Shown here in pieces: positions 16,467-25,725 of a stretch of 64,000 nt of DNA. The position numbers and the translations under genes are program-made. The stretch's first letter is position 1. Each line of letters opens with the position of its first letter. Source of the stretch: Micromonospora halotolerans (GTDB lineage: Bacteria; Actinomycetota; Actinomycetes; Mycobacteriales; Micromonosporaceae); contig NZ_CP134876.1 in assembly GCF_032108445.1 (NCBI RefSeq), positions 5,332,001 through 5,396,000 on the forward strand, written 5' to 3'. The notes below the pieces were generated by a model. The model did no database searches. It worked only from the letters and a program-made list of their open reading frames with translations, and was not told the DNA's origin.

Positions 16467-19112
16467 ATGAGACTGCCCAGACACGCCACGCTCGGCGCGG
16501 TCGGCGCCCTGGTGGTGGCCCTGACGCCGGCCCCGCCCGCGGCGGCTGCCGACGCCGGCACGGTCACCGTCACCGCCGGCCGGCCGGTCTACGCGGCGGC
16601 CGAGGGGAGCCGGGTGCCGGTCGACCTCGCGGTGTCCACCTCCGACGGACGCCCCCTCGCCGCCGCGGTCACCGTGCGCTGGGCCACCGGCTCCGGCACG
16701 GCCACGCCCGGCGCCGACTACACCGCCGCGTCCGGCACGCTCACCTTCCCGGCGGGCAGCCCGTCCGGCGCCACCCGCTCGGTCACGGTCGCGCTGCGCG
16801 CGGACGGCGTGGCGGAGACCGCCGAGACCGTGCCGCTGACCCTCGCCGCCGACGGGGCCACGGTCGCGGCCCGGCCCACCGTGGTGGTCGACGCGCACGG
16901 CCTGCCGTACCTCGATCGGCGGCTGCCGGTGCGGCGGCGCGTCGCCGACCTGCTGGGCCGGATGACCCTCGCCGAGAAGGTCGGCCAGATGACCCAGGCC
17001 GAGCGGGCGGCCGTCGCCGACGACCCGGCCGCCGTCGCCCGCTGGCAGCTCGGCTCGGTGCTCTCCGGCGGCGGCTCGACCCCCGCCAGCAACACCCCGG
17101 CCGCCTGGGTCGAGATGGTCAACGGGCTCCAGGCGCAGGCGCTGAGCACCCGCCTCCAGATCCCGCTGATCTACGGGATCGACGCCGTGCACGGCCACGG
17201 CAACGTCGTGGGCGCCACCGTCTTCCCGCACAACGTCGGGCTCGGCGCCACCCGCGATCCGAAGCTGGTGGAGCGGGTCGGCCACGCCACCGCCGCCGAG
17301 GTACGCGCCACCGGCATCCCGTGGAACTTCGCGCCCTGCCTGTGCGTGTCCCGGGACGAGCGGTGGGGCCGCAGCTACGAGAGCTTCGGCGAGGACCCGG
17401 CGCTGGTGGTGTCGATGGAGACGGTCATCGACGGCCTGCAGGGCCGGCCCGGCCGGCTCGACGACGCCGACCGGGTGCTCGCCACCGCGAAGCACTACGC
17501 GGGCGACGGCGACACCGACTACGACGAGGCGGTCGCCGCCGCGAACGAGGGCAAGCCCTGGTGGGAGCAGAAGTACCCGATCGACCAGGGAGTGACCGTC
17601 ACCGACCGGGCGCACTTCGCCCGCGTCGACCTGGCCCCGTACCTGCCGGCCGTGCGGGCCCACGGGGTGGGCAGCGTGATGCCCTCCTTCTCCAGCGTGG
17701 ACTGGACCGAGGACGGGCTCGGCAACCCGACCAAGATGCACGCCCACCGCGAGCTGATCACCGATGTGCTCAAGGGCCGGCTGGGCTTCGACGGGTTCCT
17801 GATCTCCGACTGGGAGGGCATCCACCAGATCCCCGACCCGGCCGAGCCGACCAACGGCGGGCTGACCGCCTACAAGGTCCGCGTCGGGGTCAACGCCGGC
17901 ACCGACATGTTCATGGAGCCGAACAGCGCCGAGCAGTTCGAGCAGCTGCTCCTCGCCGAGGTGACCGCCGGCCAGGTGCCCACCGCCCGGATCGACGACG
18001 CGGTCCGGCGGATCCTCACCAAGAAGTTCGAGCTCGGCCTCTTCGAGCACCCGTACGCCTCGGCCGACAACCTCGACCAGGTCGGCAGCGCGGCGCACCG
18101 GGCCGTCGGCCGGGAGGCCGTGGCGAAGTCCCAGGTGCTGCTGAAGAACAGCGGGCGGGCCCTGCCGCTGCGCCGGGACGCCAAGCTCTACGTGGCCGGG
18201 CGCAACGCCGACGACCTCGGCAACCAGGCCGGCGGCTGGACCGTCACCTGGCAGGGCGTCTCCGGCGCCGACGCGGTACCCGGCACGTCCATCCTGGACG
18301 GCATCCGTCAGGTCGCCCCGGGCGCCCAGGTCACCTACAGTGCCGACGCCTCCGCCCCCACCGACGGCGCGGAGGTCGGTGTCGTGGTGGTCGGCGAGAC
18401 CCCGTACGCGGAGGGCTACGGCGACGTCGGCGGCCCGGAGTGCGGGTGGTGCAGCGTGCCGCAGCAGGAGGAGAAGTCGCTCCGGCTCCAGCCCGCCGAC
18501 CGGGCGGTCGTCGACAAGGTCTGCGCGGCGCTGCCCACCTGCGTGGTGCTGGTGGTCTCCGGCCGGCCGCAGGTGCTCACCGACCAGCTCGGCGAGATCG
18601 ACGCCCTGGTGGCGTCGTGGCTGCCCGGCAGCGAGGGCGCCGGGGTGGCCGACGTGCTCTTCGGCCGCCGTCCGTTCACCGGCCGGCTGCCGGTGAGCTG
18701 GCCGCGGGACGAGGCGCAGGTGCCGGTCAACGTGGGCGATGCCGACTACCGGCCGCTGTACCCGTTCGGTTGGGGCCTGCGGACCGTCCCGGGCCGGGGC
18801 GACCTGGCCGCCGTCGCCGCCGACCGGCCGCAGGTGCGGGCGGCCCTCGCGCCGGCCAGCTGGAACGCCGACGGCTCCCTGCGTGACGCCCCCCGGGTGC
18901 TGGACCGGCTCGGGCGGCAGCTCGGCGCCGACCACCGGGACGGCGCGCTGGTCGAGGCCATCCTCGGGGTGGTCCGGGACGCCGCCCAGGCGGCCGTGGT
19001 GCGGGGGAGCGCGCCGGACAACTGGGCCGCGCTGATCGCCGACGCCGACCACGCCCAGCTCACCGGCGACCCGGTCCGGGCGTTCGCCCTGCTGGCCCGC
19101 GTCGCCGCCTGA
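16467..19112 (+). CDS. Secreted GH3 beta-glucosidase with Calx-beta-like N-terminal domain
   Basis: The protein has 881 residues. A signal peptide (about 1-28) is followed by a Calx-beta-like domain (about 30-140: VRWATGSGTATPGADYTAASGTLTF and the VAETAETVPLTL segment). Next comes the GH3 barrel (about 150-560: LLGRMTLAEKVGQMTQ, then IYGIDAVHGHGNV and RWGRSYESFGEDP). The nucleophile is Asp448 in GFLISDWEGI. The second GH3 domain follows (VLLKNSGRALPL, VVVGETPYAEGYGD). Such enzymes release glucose from the non-reducing end of beta-glucans and cello-oligosaccharides. GGGAGG lies before the ATG. It pairs functionally with the divergent GH16 laminarinase and shares its control region. Confidence 0.92.
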   Translation: MRLPRHATLGAVGALVVALTPAPPAAAADAGTVTVTAGRPVYAAAEGSRVPVDLAVSTSDGRPLAAAVTVRWATGSGTATPGADYTAASGTLTFPAGSPSGATRSVTVALRADGVAETAETVPLTLAADGATVAARPTVVVDAHGLPYLDRRLPVRRRVADLLGRMTLAEKVGQMTQAERAAVADDPAAVARWQLGSVLSGGGSTPASNTPAAWVEMVNGLQAQALSTRLQIPLIYGIDAVHGHGNVVGATVFPHNVGLGATRDPKLVERVGHATAAEVRATGIPWNFAPCLCVSRDERWGRSYESFGEDPALVVSMETVIDGLQGRPGRLDDADRVLATAKHYAGDGDTDYDEAVAAANEGKPWWEQKYPIDQGVTVTDRAHFARVDLAPYLPAVRAHGVGSVMPSFSSVDWTEDGLGNPTKMHAHRELITDVLKGRLGFDGFLISDWEGIHQIPDPAEPTNGGLTAYKVRVGVNAGTDMFMEPNSAEQFEQLLLAEVTAGQVPTARIDDAVRRILTKKFELGLFEHPYASADNLDQVGSAAHRAVGREAVAKSQVLLKNSGRALPLRRDAKLYVAGRNADDLGNQAGGWTVTWQGVSGADAVPGTSILDGIRQVAPGAQVTYSADASAPTDGAEVGVVVVGETPYAEGYGDVGGPECGWCSVPQQEEKSLRLQPADRAVVDKVCAALPTCVVLVVSGRPQVLTDQLGEIDALVASWLPGSEGAGVADVLFGRRPFTGRLPVSWPRDEAQVPVNVGDADYRPLYPFGWGLRTVPGRGDLAAVAADRPQVRAALAPASWNADGSLRDAPRVLDRLGRQLGADHRDGALVEAILGVVRDAAQAAVVRGSAPDNWAALIADADHAQLTGDPVRAFALLARVAA

Positions 19113-19118
19113 CCCGCG

Positions 19119-19157
19119 CCGGTCGGCCTCCCCGGCTCACCCGGGGAGGCCGACCGG
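19119..19157. terminator. Strong bidirectional hairpin terminator
   Basis: A perfect 17-base stem (19119-19135 with 19141-19157, CCGGTCGGCCTCCCCGG) has a 5-base loop. It lies between the GH3 stop at 19112 and the stop of the convergent MFS gene at 19165. Confidence 0.85.
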
Positions 19158-19164
19158 CCGGTCG

Positions 19165-20442
19165 TCACTCCGTCGTGGCGGCGGCGGCCGCCGGCGCGCG
19201 GTCCGGGCGGGCCGGTTCCGTGGCCACCGGTCGGCGCAGGTCCCGCCACGGGCCGCCGAGCAGCGGGGTGAGCACCACCAGCAGGTAGCCGGCGCCGATG
19301 GCGACCAGGGTCGTGGTGGTGCCCAGGTGGTCGGCGGCCAGTCCGGCGCCGAACGCGCCCACCGGCATGGCCGCCCAGGCGCCCGCCCCGATCACGCCGT
19401 AGACCCGGGCGCGCATGGTCGCCGGGACGCGTTCCAGCTCGACCGCGCCGATGAGCGGGTTGATCGCACCGGCGGCGAGACCGGCCACCGCGCAGACCGC
19501 GGCCACCACCGGCAGCGGCGGGGCGGCGGCGAGCGCCCAGAAGGGCGGCGCGCCGGCCACGGCGAACGCCGTGACGAAGGTGGCGCGGCGGGGCAGCCGG
19601 TGCCCGATGGCGCTGAAGATCAGCGAGCCGACCAGCGCGCCGCCGCCCATGGCGCCGACCAGCAGGCCGAACGCGGCCGCCCCGCCGAGGTCCCGGGTGG
19701 CGACGATCGGCATGAGCACGTTGCTCTTGGTGGCGTCGAAGAGGTTGGTGACCAGCACCAGCAGCACCATGGCGCGCAGCAGCGGCTCGCGGACCAGGAA
19801 GCGCAGCCCGGCGGCGAAGTCGCGCCAGTAGCCGGCCGAGGGGGCGTCGTGGTCGGCGGGCGGCCGCAGGCTCGCCGGCACCAGCACCGCCACCACCAGC
19901 GCCGAGACGGCGAACGTGGCCGCGTCCACGGCCAGCACCGGGAGCGCGCCGAGCATGCCGACCAGCAGGCCGGCCACCGGCGCGCCGATCAGGCGGGCAC
20001 CGCGCTCGGTGGCCCCCAACCAGCCGATCGCGCGCTCGATCGGCACCCCGGCCTCGGTCGCCGCCTCGGGCAGCAGCGCCGTCCGGGCGGTCTGGCCCGG
20101 GGTGTCGAGCAGGCCGCTGACGAAGACCAGCCCGAGCAGCGCCGGGAACGGCAGCCCCACCGTGGCGTGCAGCAGCGGCACGGCGGCGACCGTCACGCCG
20201 GAGACCAGGTCGGCCAGCACGCTGGCCCGGCGGTAGCCGATCCGATCGACGAGCACGCCGCCGAAGGCGCCGCCGAGCACCACGGGGGCGGTGGCGAACG
20301 CGCCGGCCAGCCCGGTGGCGGCGGGGGAGCCCGTCTCGGCGAGCACGTAGAGCGGCAGCGCGATGAGGGTGAGCATGTTGCCGGTGAGCGAGACCGTGTG
20401 CGCGGCCAGCAGCCCGGCGAGGGGTGCCCGCCGGCGGCTCAC
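19165..20442 (-). CDS. MFS transporter (drug-efflux type)
   Basis: The protein has 425 residues with about 12 hydrophobic helices, normal for the major facilitator superfamily. The cytoplasmic loop between helices 2 and 3 reads GGVLVDRIGYRRASVLAD, matching the G-x-L-a-D-r-x-G-r-R signature of proton-driven exporters. The family members closest in style export macrolides or enterobactin. The GTG start at 20442 overlaps the TGA stop of the upstream regulator (GTGA), so the two are translationally coupled. The open frame continues beyond this GTG but only as a shadow of the regulator gene. Its job is probably export of a compound sensed by the ArsR-type regulator. Confidence 0.88.
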   Translation of the reverse strand: MSRRRAPLAGLLAAHTVSLTGNMLTLIALPLYVLAETGSPAATGLAGAFATAPVVLGGAFGGVLVDRIGYRRASVLADLVSGVTVAAVPLLHATVGLPFPALLGLVFVSGLLDTPGQTARTALLPEAATEAGVPIERAIGWLGATERGARLIGAPVAGLLVGMLGALPVLAVDAATFAVSALVVAVLVPASLRPPADHDAPSAGYWRDFAAGLRFLVREPLLRAMVLLVLVTNLFDATKSNVLMPIVATRDLGGAAAFGLLVGAMGGGALVGSLIFSAIGHRLPRRATFVTAFAVAGAPPFWALAAAPPLPVVAAVCAVAGLAAGAINPLIGAVELERVPATMRARVYGVIGAGAWAAMPVGAFGAGLAADHLGTTTTLVAIGAGYLLVVLTPLLGGPWRDLRRPVATEPARPDRAPAAAAATTE

Positions 20443-21014
20443 TGCGGCCCCCGGTAGGCCTGCCAGATCAGCGTGACGGTGCGCGCGTCCGGCCGGTCGG
20501 GGTTGCTGCGGGCCTGCCAGCGCTCGCCCAGCTCGGACAGCTCCCGCCGCAGCTCCACGAGCTCGTCCGGGGTGAGGTGGAGGAAGTTGTCGCTGCTGGT
20601 GGTGCCCCGGACCCAGGCTGGGTCGAGGGACGCCTCGGCGTCGAGGTACGCCTCGAACCGGGCCACGTAGCGCTGGAGGAAGGCCCGGCGCAGCAGGTCG
20701 GAGGCGAGCCGCCGCTCCGGGTCGTCGAGCAGCTCCACCGGCTCCCAGTTGGTGCGCGCGTGTGCCGCCCGCCACCACCGCTCCCGGCGGTTGCGGGCCA
20801 GCTCGGGCGCCTCCACGACGAAGCCGTGCTCGGCCAGCTTGCCCAGGTGGTAGCTGACCGAGCCGACCGCCTCGCCGGTGACGTCGCTGAGGATGCCCAC
20901 GGTCTGCGGGCCGCGGATGCGCAGCTCGCCCAGGAGCCGGATCCGGGTCTCGTGGGCCAGCGCCCGCATGGCCTTCGGATCGGTGAGGTGCAGGGTCTTC
21001 GGCTCATCCGCCAT
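20439..21014 (-). CDS. ArsR-type winged-helix regulator
   Basis: The protein has 191 residues. The winged helix occupies about residues 10-80 (DPKAMRALAHETRIRLLGELR, GEAVGSVSYHLGKLAEHGFV), as in ArsR/HTH_20 regulators. The C-terminal part is all-helical and Arg/Trp/Glu-rich, without metal-binding Cys pairs, so a small organic ligand is more likely than a metal. ATG at 21014 is chosen; an upstream in-frame GTG at 21050 would lie inside the palindromic operator at 21043-21064. It overlaps the MFS gene by four bases and is likely to repress both itself and the transporter. Confidence 0.85.
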   Translation of the reverse strand: MADEPKTLHLTDPKAMRALAHETRIRLLGELRIRGPQTVGILSDVTGEAVGSVSYHLGKLAEHGFVVEAPELARNRRERWWRAAHARTNWEPVELLDDPERRLASDLLRRAFLQRYVARFEAYLDAEASLDPAWVRGTTSSDNFLHLTPDELVELRRELSELGERWQARSNPDRPDARTVTLIWQAYRGPQ

Positions 21015-21042
21015 GCTGCTGAGGTTAGACCCACAACGAATG

Positions 21043-21064
21043 ATGTACAAGAAGCCTTGTATAT
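21043..21064. promoter_or_regulatory. Palindromic operator upstream of the ArsR/MFS operon
   Basis: Half-sites ATGTACAAG and CTTGTATAT are inverted repeats (8 of 9 bases match) around an AAGC centre, with a perfect TACAAG/CTTGTA core at 21046-21061. It lies 29 bases before the regulator start in an AT-rich patch unlike the surroundings. Autoregulation by the adjacent ArsR-type protein is inferred. Confidence 0.6.
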
Positions 21065-21101
21065 ATGCGCCCGGCGCGGGCCGGTCAGGAGGGGCGGTGG
21101 A

Positions 21102-21584
21102 TCAGGCGGGGCGGCGGCCCTTGAGGCGGCGGCCCAGCTCGCGGGCGATCTCCCGGTTGGCGTCCCGCTCGGCGAGCGCCTGGCGCTTGTCGTACGACCG
21201 GCGGCCCCGGGCCAGGCCCAGCTCGACCTTGGCCCAGCCGTTCGAGAAGTACATCGACAGCGGCACCAGGGTGACCCCGCCGTCGCGCAGCTTCTCCAGG
21301 ATCCGGGCGATCTCGACGCGGTTCAGCAGCAGCTTCCGGGTGCGCCGGGGCTGGTGGTTGGTCCAGGTGCCGAAGCCGTACTCGGCGATGTGCAGGCCGT
21401 ACAGCATGATCTCGCCGTCGCGCTCCTGGGCGAACGCGTCGACCAGCGACACCCGCCCCTCCCGCAGCGACTTCACCTCGGTTCCGGCCAGCACGATCCC
21501 GGCCTCGTACGTCTTCAGGATCGTGTAGTCGTGCCGCGCCTTCTTGTTCGAGGCGACGAGCTTGCGCCCCGTCTCCCTGGTCAC
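21102..21584 (-). CDS. smpB: SsrA-binding protein SmpB
   Basis: The protein has 160 residues, the usual size. SmpB binds tmRNA and brings it to stalled ribosomes for trans-translation. The family segments are plain: [38 protein letters not shown], and the basic C-terminal tail ([20 protein letters not shown] onward) that becomes helical in the mRNA channel. No tmRNA gene was recognised nearby. It precedes the ArsR/MFS operon on the same strand only by position; that operon is upstream at lower coordinates and has its own operator. Confidence 0.97.
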   Translation of the reverse strand: MTRETGRKLVASNKKARHDYTILKTYEAGIVLAGTEVKSLREGRVSLVDAFAQERDGEIMLYGLHIAEYGFGTWTNHQPRRTRKLLLNRVEIARILEKLRDGGVTLVPLSMYFSNGWAKVELGLARGRRSYDKRQALAERDANREIARELGRRLKGRRPA

Positions 21585-21702
21585 GCCCCACCTCCTCGCC
21601 CGTCGACGCGGAGCACGATACCCGGTGCCCGCCGGGATCCCGGAGCGAAATTCGGCCCGGCCGCGGGTGCCGGGCCGGCGCCGCGCCCCCTAGCGTCGGG
21701 GA

Positions 21703-22500
21703 ATGGACCGACTCGACGAGATCGCCTTCCGCCTGCCCCGGACGCCCGCCGCGCGGACCTTCCTCGACCAGGTCCGCACCCTGCTCGCCGACGTGCCGTA
21801 CGCCGAGCCGGACGCCGTCCGCGGGCCGGTGGAGCGCCTGGTCCTCACCCCGCCGCGGCCGGACGGCGCCCGCCCGGTGACCACCATCGGGCTGGCCGAC
21901 GTGCCCGCGCCGGTGGTCACGTTCGACCCCGGGCCGTCCCTCGGCGTCGAGGGCGCCGGGCCGCCCGCCGGGCCCGCGCCCACGGTCGACGTGGCGGAGC
22001 TGGCCCGCCGCCTCGCCGGGCACGTGCGGCGCGTCGACCACACCGGCGTGAACCTGCCCGCCGGCACGACGTCAGCCGAGGCGTGGCGCGGCCTCCTGCG
22101 GGCGCTCGCCGCGACGTCGACCATGTACCGCTACCCGACCGGCGAGGAGTGGCCGTTCATCCTGCCGTCGACGCCGGCCGAGCTGCGCGCCGACATCCGG
22201 AGCTTCGTCGTCGGCCGGGAACCACGGTTCGAGCTGGTCCACGACGCGTGGCGCAACCGCACCGAGTGGCAGTTCGCGCTCTGGACCGACCTGACGCGGA
22301 CGGAGCTGGCGGAGCTGTTCCCCGAGCCCGAGGGGCTCACGTTTCCCGGGTTGGACGACATCTTCCGTGTGGTCCCGGTCCGCCACCCCTGGTGGCCGGA
22401 GCTGGGGATCCGGTTCGACCTGTGCTACCGGGTGGTGGGCGGGCCGTCGGACTGGGAGACCGGCGAGTGGTTGGTCACCGCCGGCGGCCGGATCGGCTGA
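21703..22500 (+). CDS. Conserved-looking protein of unknown function
   Basis: The protein has 265 residues and I do not recognise the family. It has no signal peptide or membrane segment. It is acidic-neutral and rich in Trp and Pro in its second half (YPTGEEWPFILPS, RHPWWPELGIRFDLCYRVVGG, DWETGEWLVTAGG), suggesting a soluble cytoplasmic protein. The start ATG at 21703 follows TAGCGT by only 10 bases, a -10-like element so close that the mRNA may be leaderless. Its last 76 bases overlap the 3' end of the convergent FUSC-family gene. Function cannot be given. Confidence 0.6.
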   Translation: MDRLDEIAFRLPRTPAARTFLDQVRTLLADVPYAEPDAVRGPVERLVLTPPRPDGARPVTTIGLADVPAPVVTFDPGPSLGVEGAGPPAGPAPTVDVAELARRLAGHVRRVDHTGVNLPAGTTSAEAWRGLLRALAATSTMYRYPTGEEWPFILPSTPAELRADIRSFVVGREPRFELVHDAWRNRTEWQFALWTDLTRTELAELFPEPEGLTFPGLDDIFRVVPVRHPWWPELGIRFDLCYRVVGGPSDWETGEWLVTAGGRIG

Positions 22501-24677
22501 GGCGGCTCCTCGGGAACCGCCGTGCCGGCGCGGCGGAGGTGAGCGTCGAGGTCGCCGAGCCAGCCGTCGACCTCCACGAGGGCCAGCACCTCCGGCCGGT
22601 CCTCGCCGTCGCGCACCATCCCGTGCACCTGCCGCGCGACGTCCCCGGGCGGGTCCGTCGGCGCCGGCGGCCGGTCGACCCGGCCCCGCGTCACCTGGCG
22701 GCCGAGGCCGGCGTAGCCGTCGCGCAGCCGCCCGGCCCACGCGACCAGCGCCGCCGCCGGGCCGGGCCACCGGGCCAGCACCCCGGGCCGGCGGTCGGCG
22801 AGCAGCGCCTGCCCGCCATAGGTGGCCCGGTGCGCGGCCGCCAGCACCGCGTCCCAGTCGATGTGCGACAGCCGGGGGTCGTGGCGCTCCCCGTGGTACT
22901 GGACGAAGGACGCGGTGGCGAGCGCCTCCGCGCGCCGGGCGGCGGTGACCGCGGCGCGCGCGTCCGCCGTACCCGCGAACGCCTCGGCGATCCTCTCGGC
23001 GGCCCGCCCGCTCGCCGCCAGGTAGGCGCCCGCGTTGCGGCACAGTTCGGCGCCGCTGCCGCGCGGCCAGAGCAGCAGGCCGGCCAGGACGCCCACCACG
23101 GCGCCGATCGCCACGTCCACCACCCGGGCGCCGGCCAGTTGCCAGGACGCGGGGTTGAGCTGGGCGAACACGACGATGAGCAGCAGGGTGAGCAGCGCCT
23201 GGGCCCAGCCCAGGCCGAGCAGCGGGCCGACGCCGAAGGCCAGCACGAGTGCCAGCGGCAGCAGGGCGGCGTACGCCTGCCGTTCGGGCGACACGAGCAG
23301 CAGCAGGCCGCCGGCGGCGCCTCCCGCGACGGTGCCGACCAGCGCCGGACGCAGCGTGGTCCGGGTGTCCGACGCCGAGGCCCGCATCAGGCTGAGCGTC
23401 GCCAGGAGCACCCAGAACCCGTGCTGCAGATTGACGATCCCGGCGATCACCCGCGCGGCGGACAGGGCCACGGCGAGCCGGACGGCTCCCTCGAGGTACA
23501 CCGACCGCGGGGTGAGGTGTGCCCGGAACTGTCGCCGGTACAGCGACCAGGTGCTGCGCCCCGCGTACCAGAACCGGTCCGCGCCCGCCTCGACGGGCCG
23601 CGCGGCGCGGCGACCGCGCGGACCGGTGGCGATCCCGATCGCCGTCGCGTACGTCCCGGCCTGGTCGGCGAGCGTGCGGACCGCCGCGTCCACGCGCAGC
23701 CGGACCGGACCGGCGGCCCGCCACGACGGCGGCGGGGTGGCCGGCTCCGGCCCGCCGGCGGCCGGCGTGCCGGGTCGACGGACCGTGCGGTCGGCGGACC
23801 GCCGGAGCGCGGCCGCGCACCGCCGGAGCGCGCCGGCCAGGTCGGGGTCCCCGCTGCCCGGGACGTCCGGCCGGGACGCGAGGGACTCGGCGACCGCGAG
23901 CATCTCCTGGGCGGCGGCGGCCGCGTCCCGCCAGGCCCGGTCGTGGCGACCGGCCGACGTGGGGCGTGCCGTCACCGGCAGTCGCGACATCCGCACCTGG
24001 TCGAGCAGCTGTGCGGCCCGGGCGTGCCGGCGCGCCGCCGCCCCGGCCGCGCCCGGCCGCCCGACCAGCACGTCCGCGAGCGCGTCGAGGAGGTCCGCGA
24101 GGCCGCCCGCGGCGGCGTCGAGGCGCTGCGGGAAGGAGACCGGCGCCGGGTCCGGCCAGAGCGTCACCTCGGCGAGCGCGACCAAGGCGACGCCCAGGGT
24201 GACGCCGGCCAGCCGGGCCGGGAGGGTGTCCGGCTGGTACGGCGGGAAGCAGGCCAGGATGTAGAACAGCTGGAGCGCGTTGGCCAGCCCGACGAGGCGT
24301 GGCCCGCCGACGCCCGCGAACGCCACGGCGAACCCGATGACGAGCATCCCGGCGGCCGCGGCCGCGGTGTTGACCGCCAGGACCGTGCCGACCGCCACGA
24401 GCGCCCAGGCCACCGGTAGGGCCGCCAGCAGGGTGCGCGCCCGCACGGCGGCCCGCCCCGGCAGCTGGGCGAAACTGCCCGTGGCGACCGTGGCGAACAG
24501 CGCGTACGTGGCGAGGGTGACGCTGCCGAGGCCGTAGCGGCAGCCGTAGAAGGTGAGGGACGCGACCACGGTCAGCCGGGCCGCCCGACGGATGAGGCGG
24601 TAGCCCGGGTCGCGCCGGCGCAGCCGGTCCCGCAGCTCCCCGCCGGGCCGTCGACGCATGCCCACACCGCTTTCCAC
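22425..24677 (-). CDS. FUSC-family membrane protein (aromatic acid exporter-like)
   Basis: The protein has 750 residues. Two groups of membrane helices (about residues 30-190 and 395-560) are each followed by a cytoplasmic helical region. This is the layout of the fusaric-acid resistance/aromatic acid exporter family (YccS, AaeB, p-hydroxybenzoate efflux). Typical segments are ATVATGSFAQLPGRAAVRARTLL and, in the second block, FWVLLATLSLMRASASDTRTTL. Substrates in the family are small aromatic acids or polyamines; here unknown. GTG at 24677 has GGGAAGA before it; ATG at 24659 is a possible alternative. The 3' end runs 76 bases into the convergent gene ending at 22500. Confidence 0.82.
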   Translation of the reverse strand: MESGVGMRRRPGGELRDRLRRRDPGYRLIRRAARLTVVASLTFYGCRYGLGSVTLATYALFATVATGSFAQLPGRAAVRARTLLAALPVAWALVAVGTVLAVNTAAAAAGMLVIGFAVAFAGVGGPRLVGLANALQLFYILACFPPYQPDTLPARLAGVTLGVALVALAEVTLWPDPAPVSFPQRLDAAAGGLADLLDALADVLVGRPGAAGAAARRHARAAQLLDQVRMSRLPVTARPTSAGRHDRAWRDAAAAAQEMLAVAESLASRPDVPGSGDPDLAGALRRCAAALRRSADRTVRRPGTPAAGGPEPATPPPSWRAAGPVRLRVDAAVRTLADQAGTYATAIGIATGPRGRRAARPVEAGADRFWYAGRSTWSLYRRQFRAHLTPRSVYLEGAVRLAVALSAARVIAGIVNLQHGFWVLLATLSLMRASASDTRTTLRPALVGTVAGGAAGGLLLLVSPERQAYAALLPLALVLAFGVGPLLGLGWAQALLTLLLIVVFAQLNPASWQLAGARVVDVAIGAVVGVLAGLLLWPRGSGAELCRNAGAYLAASGRAAERIAEAFAGTADARAAVTAARRAEALATASFVQYHGERHDPRLSHIDWDAVLAAAHRATYGGQALLADRRPGVLARWPGPAAALVAWAGRLRDGYAGLGRQVTRGRVDRPPAPTDPPGDVARQVHGMVRDGEDRPEVLALVEVDGWLGDLDAHLRRAGTAVPEEPPQPIRPPAVTNHSPVSQSDGPPTTR

Positions 24678-24835
24678 CAGTCTTCCCGGGGGGCGGGCCG
24701 TCTGCTTCCGGGACTCTATCCGGTCCGGGACGGCGGCGGTTCCCGGTTGAACCGACGAGGGCGTGTCCGCGATCGGGATGCCGCCCCCTGTCCGTGCGCC
24801 TAGGCTGCCGGGTAGGCGAGGCGGGGGAGCGGCGG

Positions 24836-25696
24836 ATGACGAGGGTGGCGGTGCTCGGGCTCGGCGGCATGGGTGCGCCGATGGCGGCGAACCTCGTCCG
24901 GGCCGGCTTGACGACGGTGGTGTGGAACCGGCATCCGGAGCCGGCGCGTGCGCTCGGCGACCGGGGCGCCGAGATCGCCGCGGACCCGGCCGAGGCGGTA
25001 CGCGGGGCCGACGTGGCGGTGACCATGGTGACCGACGCGGACGCGGTGCGCGCGATCGCCGTCGACCAGGGCATGCTGGCCGCGCTGCCCGACGGGGCGG
25101 TCTGGGCGCAGATGAGCACCATCGGGGTGACCGAGACCGCGCGCCTGGCCGAGCTGGTCGGCGCCGAGCGACCCGGGGTGACCCTGGTGGACGCGCCGGT
25201 GGCCGGGAGCCGGGGCCCGGCCGAACAGGGCCGTCTCGTCGTCCTCGCCTCCGGCCCGGAGCAGGTGCGCGACCGGGTCGCGCCCGTCTTCGACGCGGTC
25301 GGGCAGCGGACCGTCTGGGTGGGGCCGGTCGGCGCCGGGTCGCGGCTGAAGCTGGTCAACAACCTGCTGCTGGCCTTCGTGAACGAGGGGCTCGCCGCGG
25401 CGGTCGCCCTCGGCGACGCGCTGGGCCTGGACCGCGCCACCGTGCAGGGGGCCCTGCGGGGCAGCCCGCTGGTGTCGCCGTGGGCGGCCGAGAAGCTGGA
25501 CCGGATCGCCGGGGACGACTACACGACGCAGTACTCCCTGGCCCTGGCCCTCAAGGACGTGGACCTCGCATTGCGCGAGGTGCCGTCCGGCCGGTTCCCG
25601 GCCGCCGAGGCCCTGGCCGGCGAGTGGCGACACGCGGTCGAACAGGGCCTCGGCGGTGACGATCTCACGGTCGTGACGCGGGCCCTCGCCCGCTGA
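24836..25696 (+). CDS. NAD(P)-dependent beta-hydroxyacid dehydrogenase (6PGDH/HIBADH family)
   Basis: The protein has 286 residues, the normal size. The N-terminal Rossmann site is VLGLGGMGAPMAANLVRAG. The substrate loop DAPVAGSRGPAEQGRLVVLASG matches the D-A-P-V-S-G-G signature. The catalytic lysine is in GSRLKLVNNLLLAFVNEGLA. The C-terminal helical domain completes the fold. Relatives oxidise 3-hydroxyisobutyrate, tartronate semialdehyde or related acids, or reduce imines; the substrate here is unknown. ATG at 24836 follows GGGGGAG at about 24823-24829. A TAGGCT -10-like box lies at 24802-24807. It is convergent with the YhhN gene. Confidence 0.9.
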   Translation: MTRVAVLGLGGMGAPMAANLVRAGLTTVVWNRHPEPARALGDRGAEIAADPAEAVRGADVAVTMVTDADAVRAIAVDQGMLAALPDGAVWAQMSTIGVTETARLAELVGAERPGVTLVDAPVAGSRGPAEQGRLVVLASGPEQVRDRVAPVFDAVGQRTVWVGPVGAGSRLKLVNNLLLAFVNEGLAAAVALGDALGLDRATVQGALRGSPLVSPWAAEKLDRIAGDDYTTQYSLALALKDVDLALREVPSGRFPAAEALAGEWRHAVEQGLGGDDLTVVTRALAR

Positions 25697-25703
25697 CCCA
25701 CCG

Positions 25704-25725
25704 CCGTCCCGGGATCAGGGGACGG
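25704..25725. terminator. Weak hairpin between convergent genes
   Basis: A 7-base stem, CCGTCCC (25704-25710) with GGGACGG (25719-25725), has the YhhN stop codon in its loop. It lies between the dehydrogenase stop at 25696 and the YhhN gene. It is shorter than the other terminators here. Confidence 0.4.

Noticed and set aside
16293..19052. Open frame of about 919 codons on the minus strand opposite the GH3 gene
   Set aside because: It is a shadow of a gene with clear catalytic motifs on the other strand.
21067..21101. Possible tmRNA gene next to smpB
   Set aside because: The gap is only 35 bases and no tRNA-Ala-like ends or tag reading frame were seen here or at the other side of smpB.
20424..24419. 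Open frame of about 1331 codons on the plus strand across the ArsR, smpB and FUSC genes
   Set aside because: It runs antisense through three recognisable genes and its product is Arg/Pro/Gly noise.
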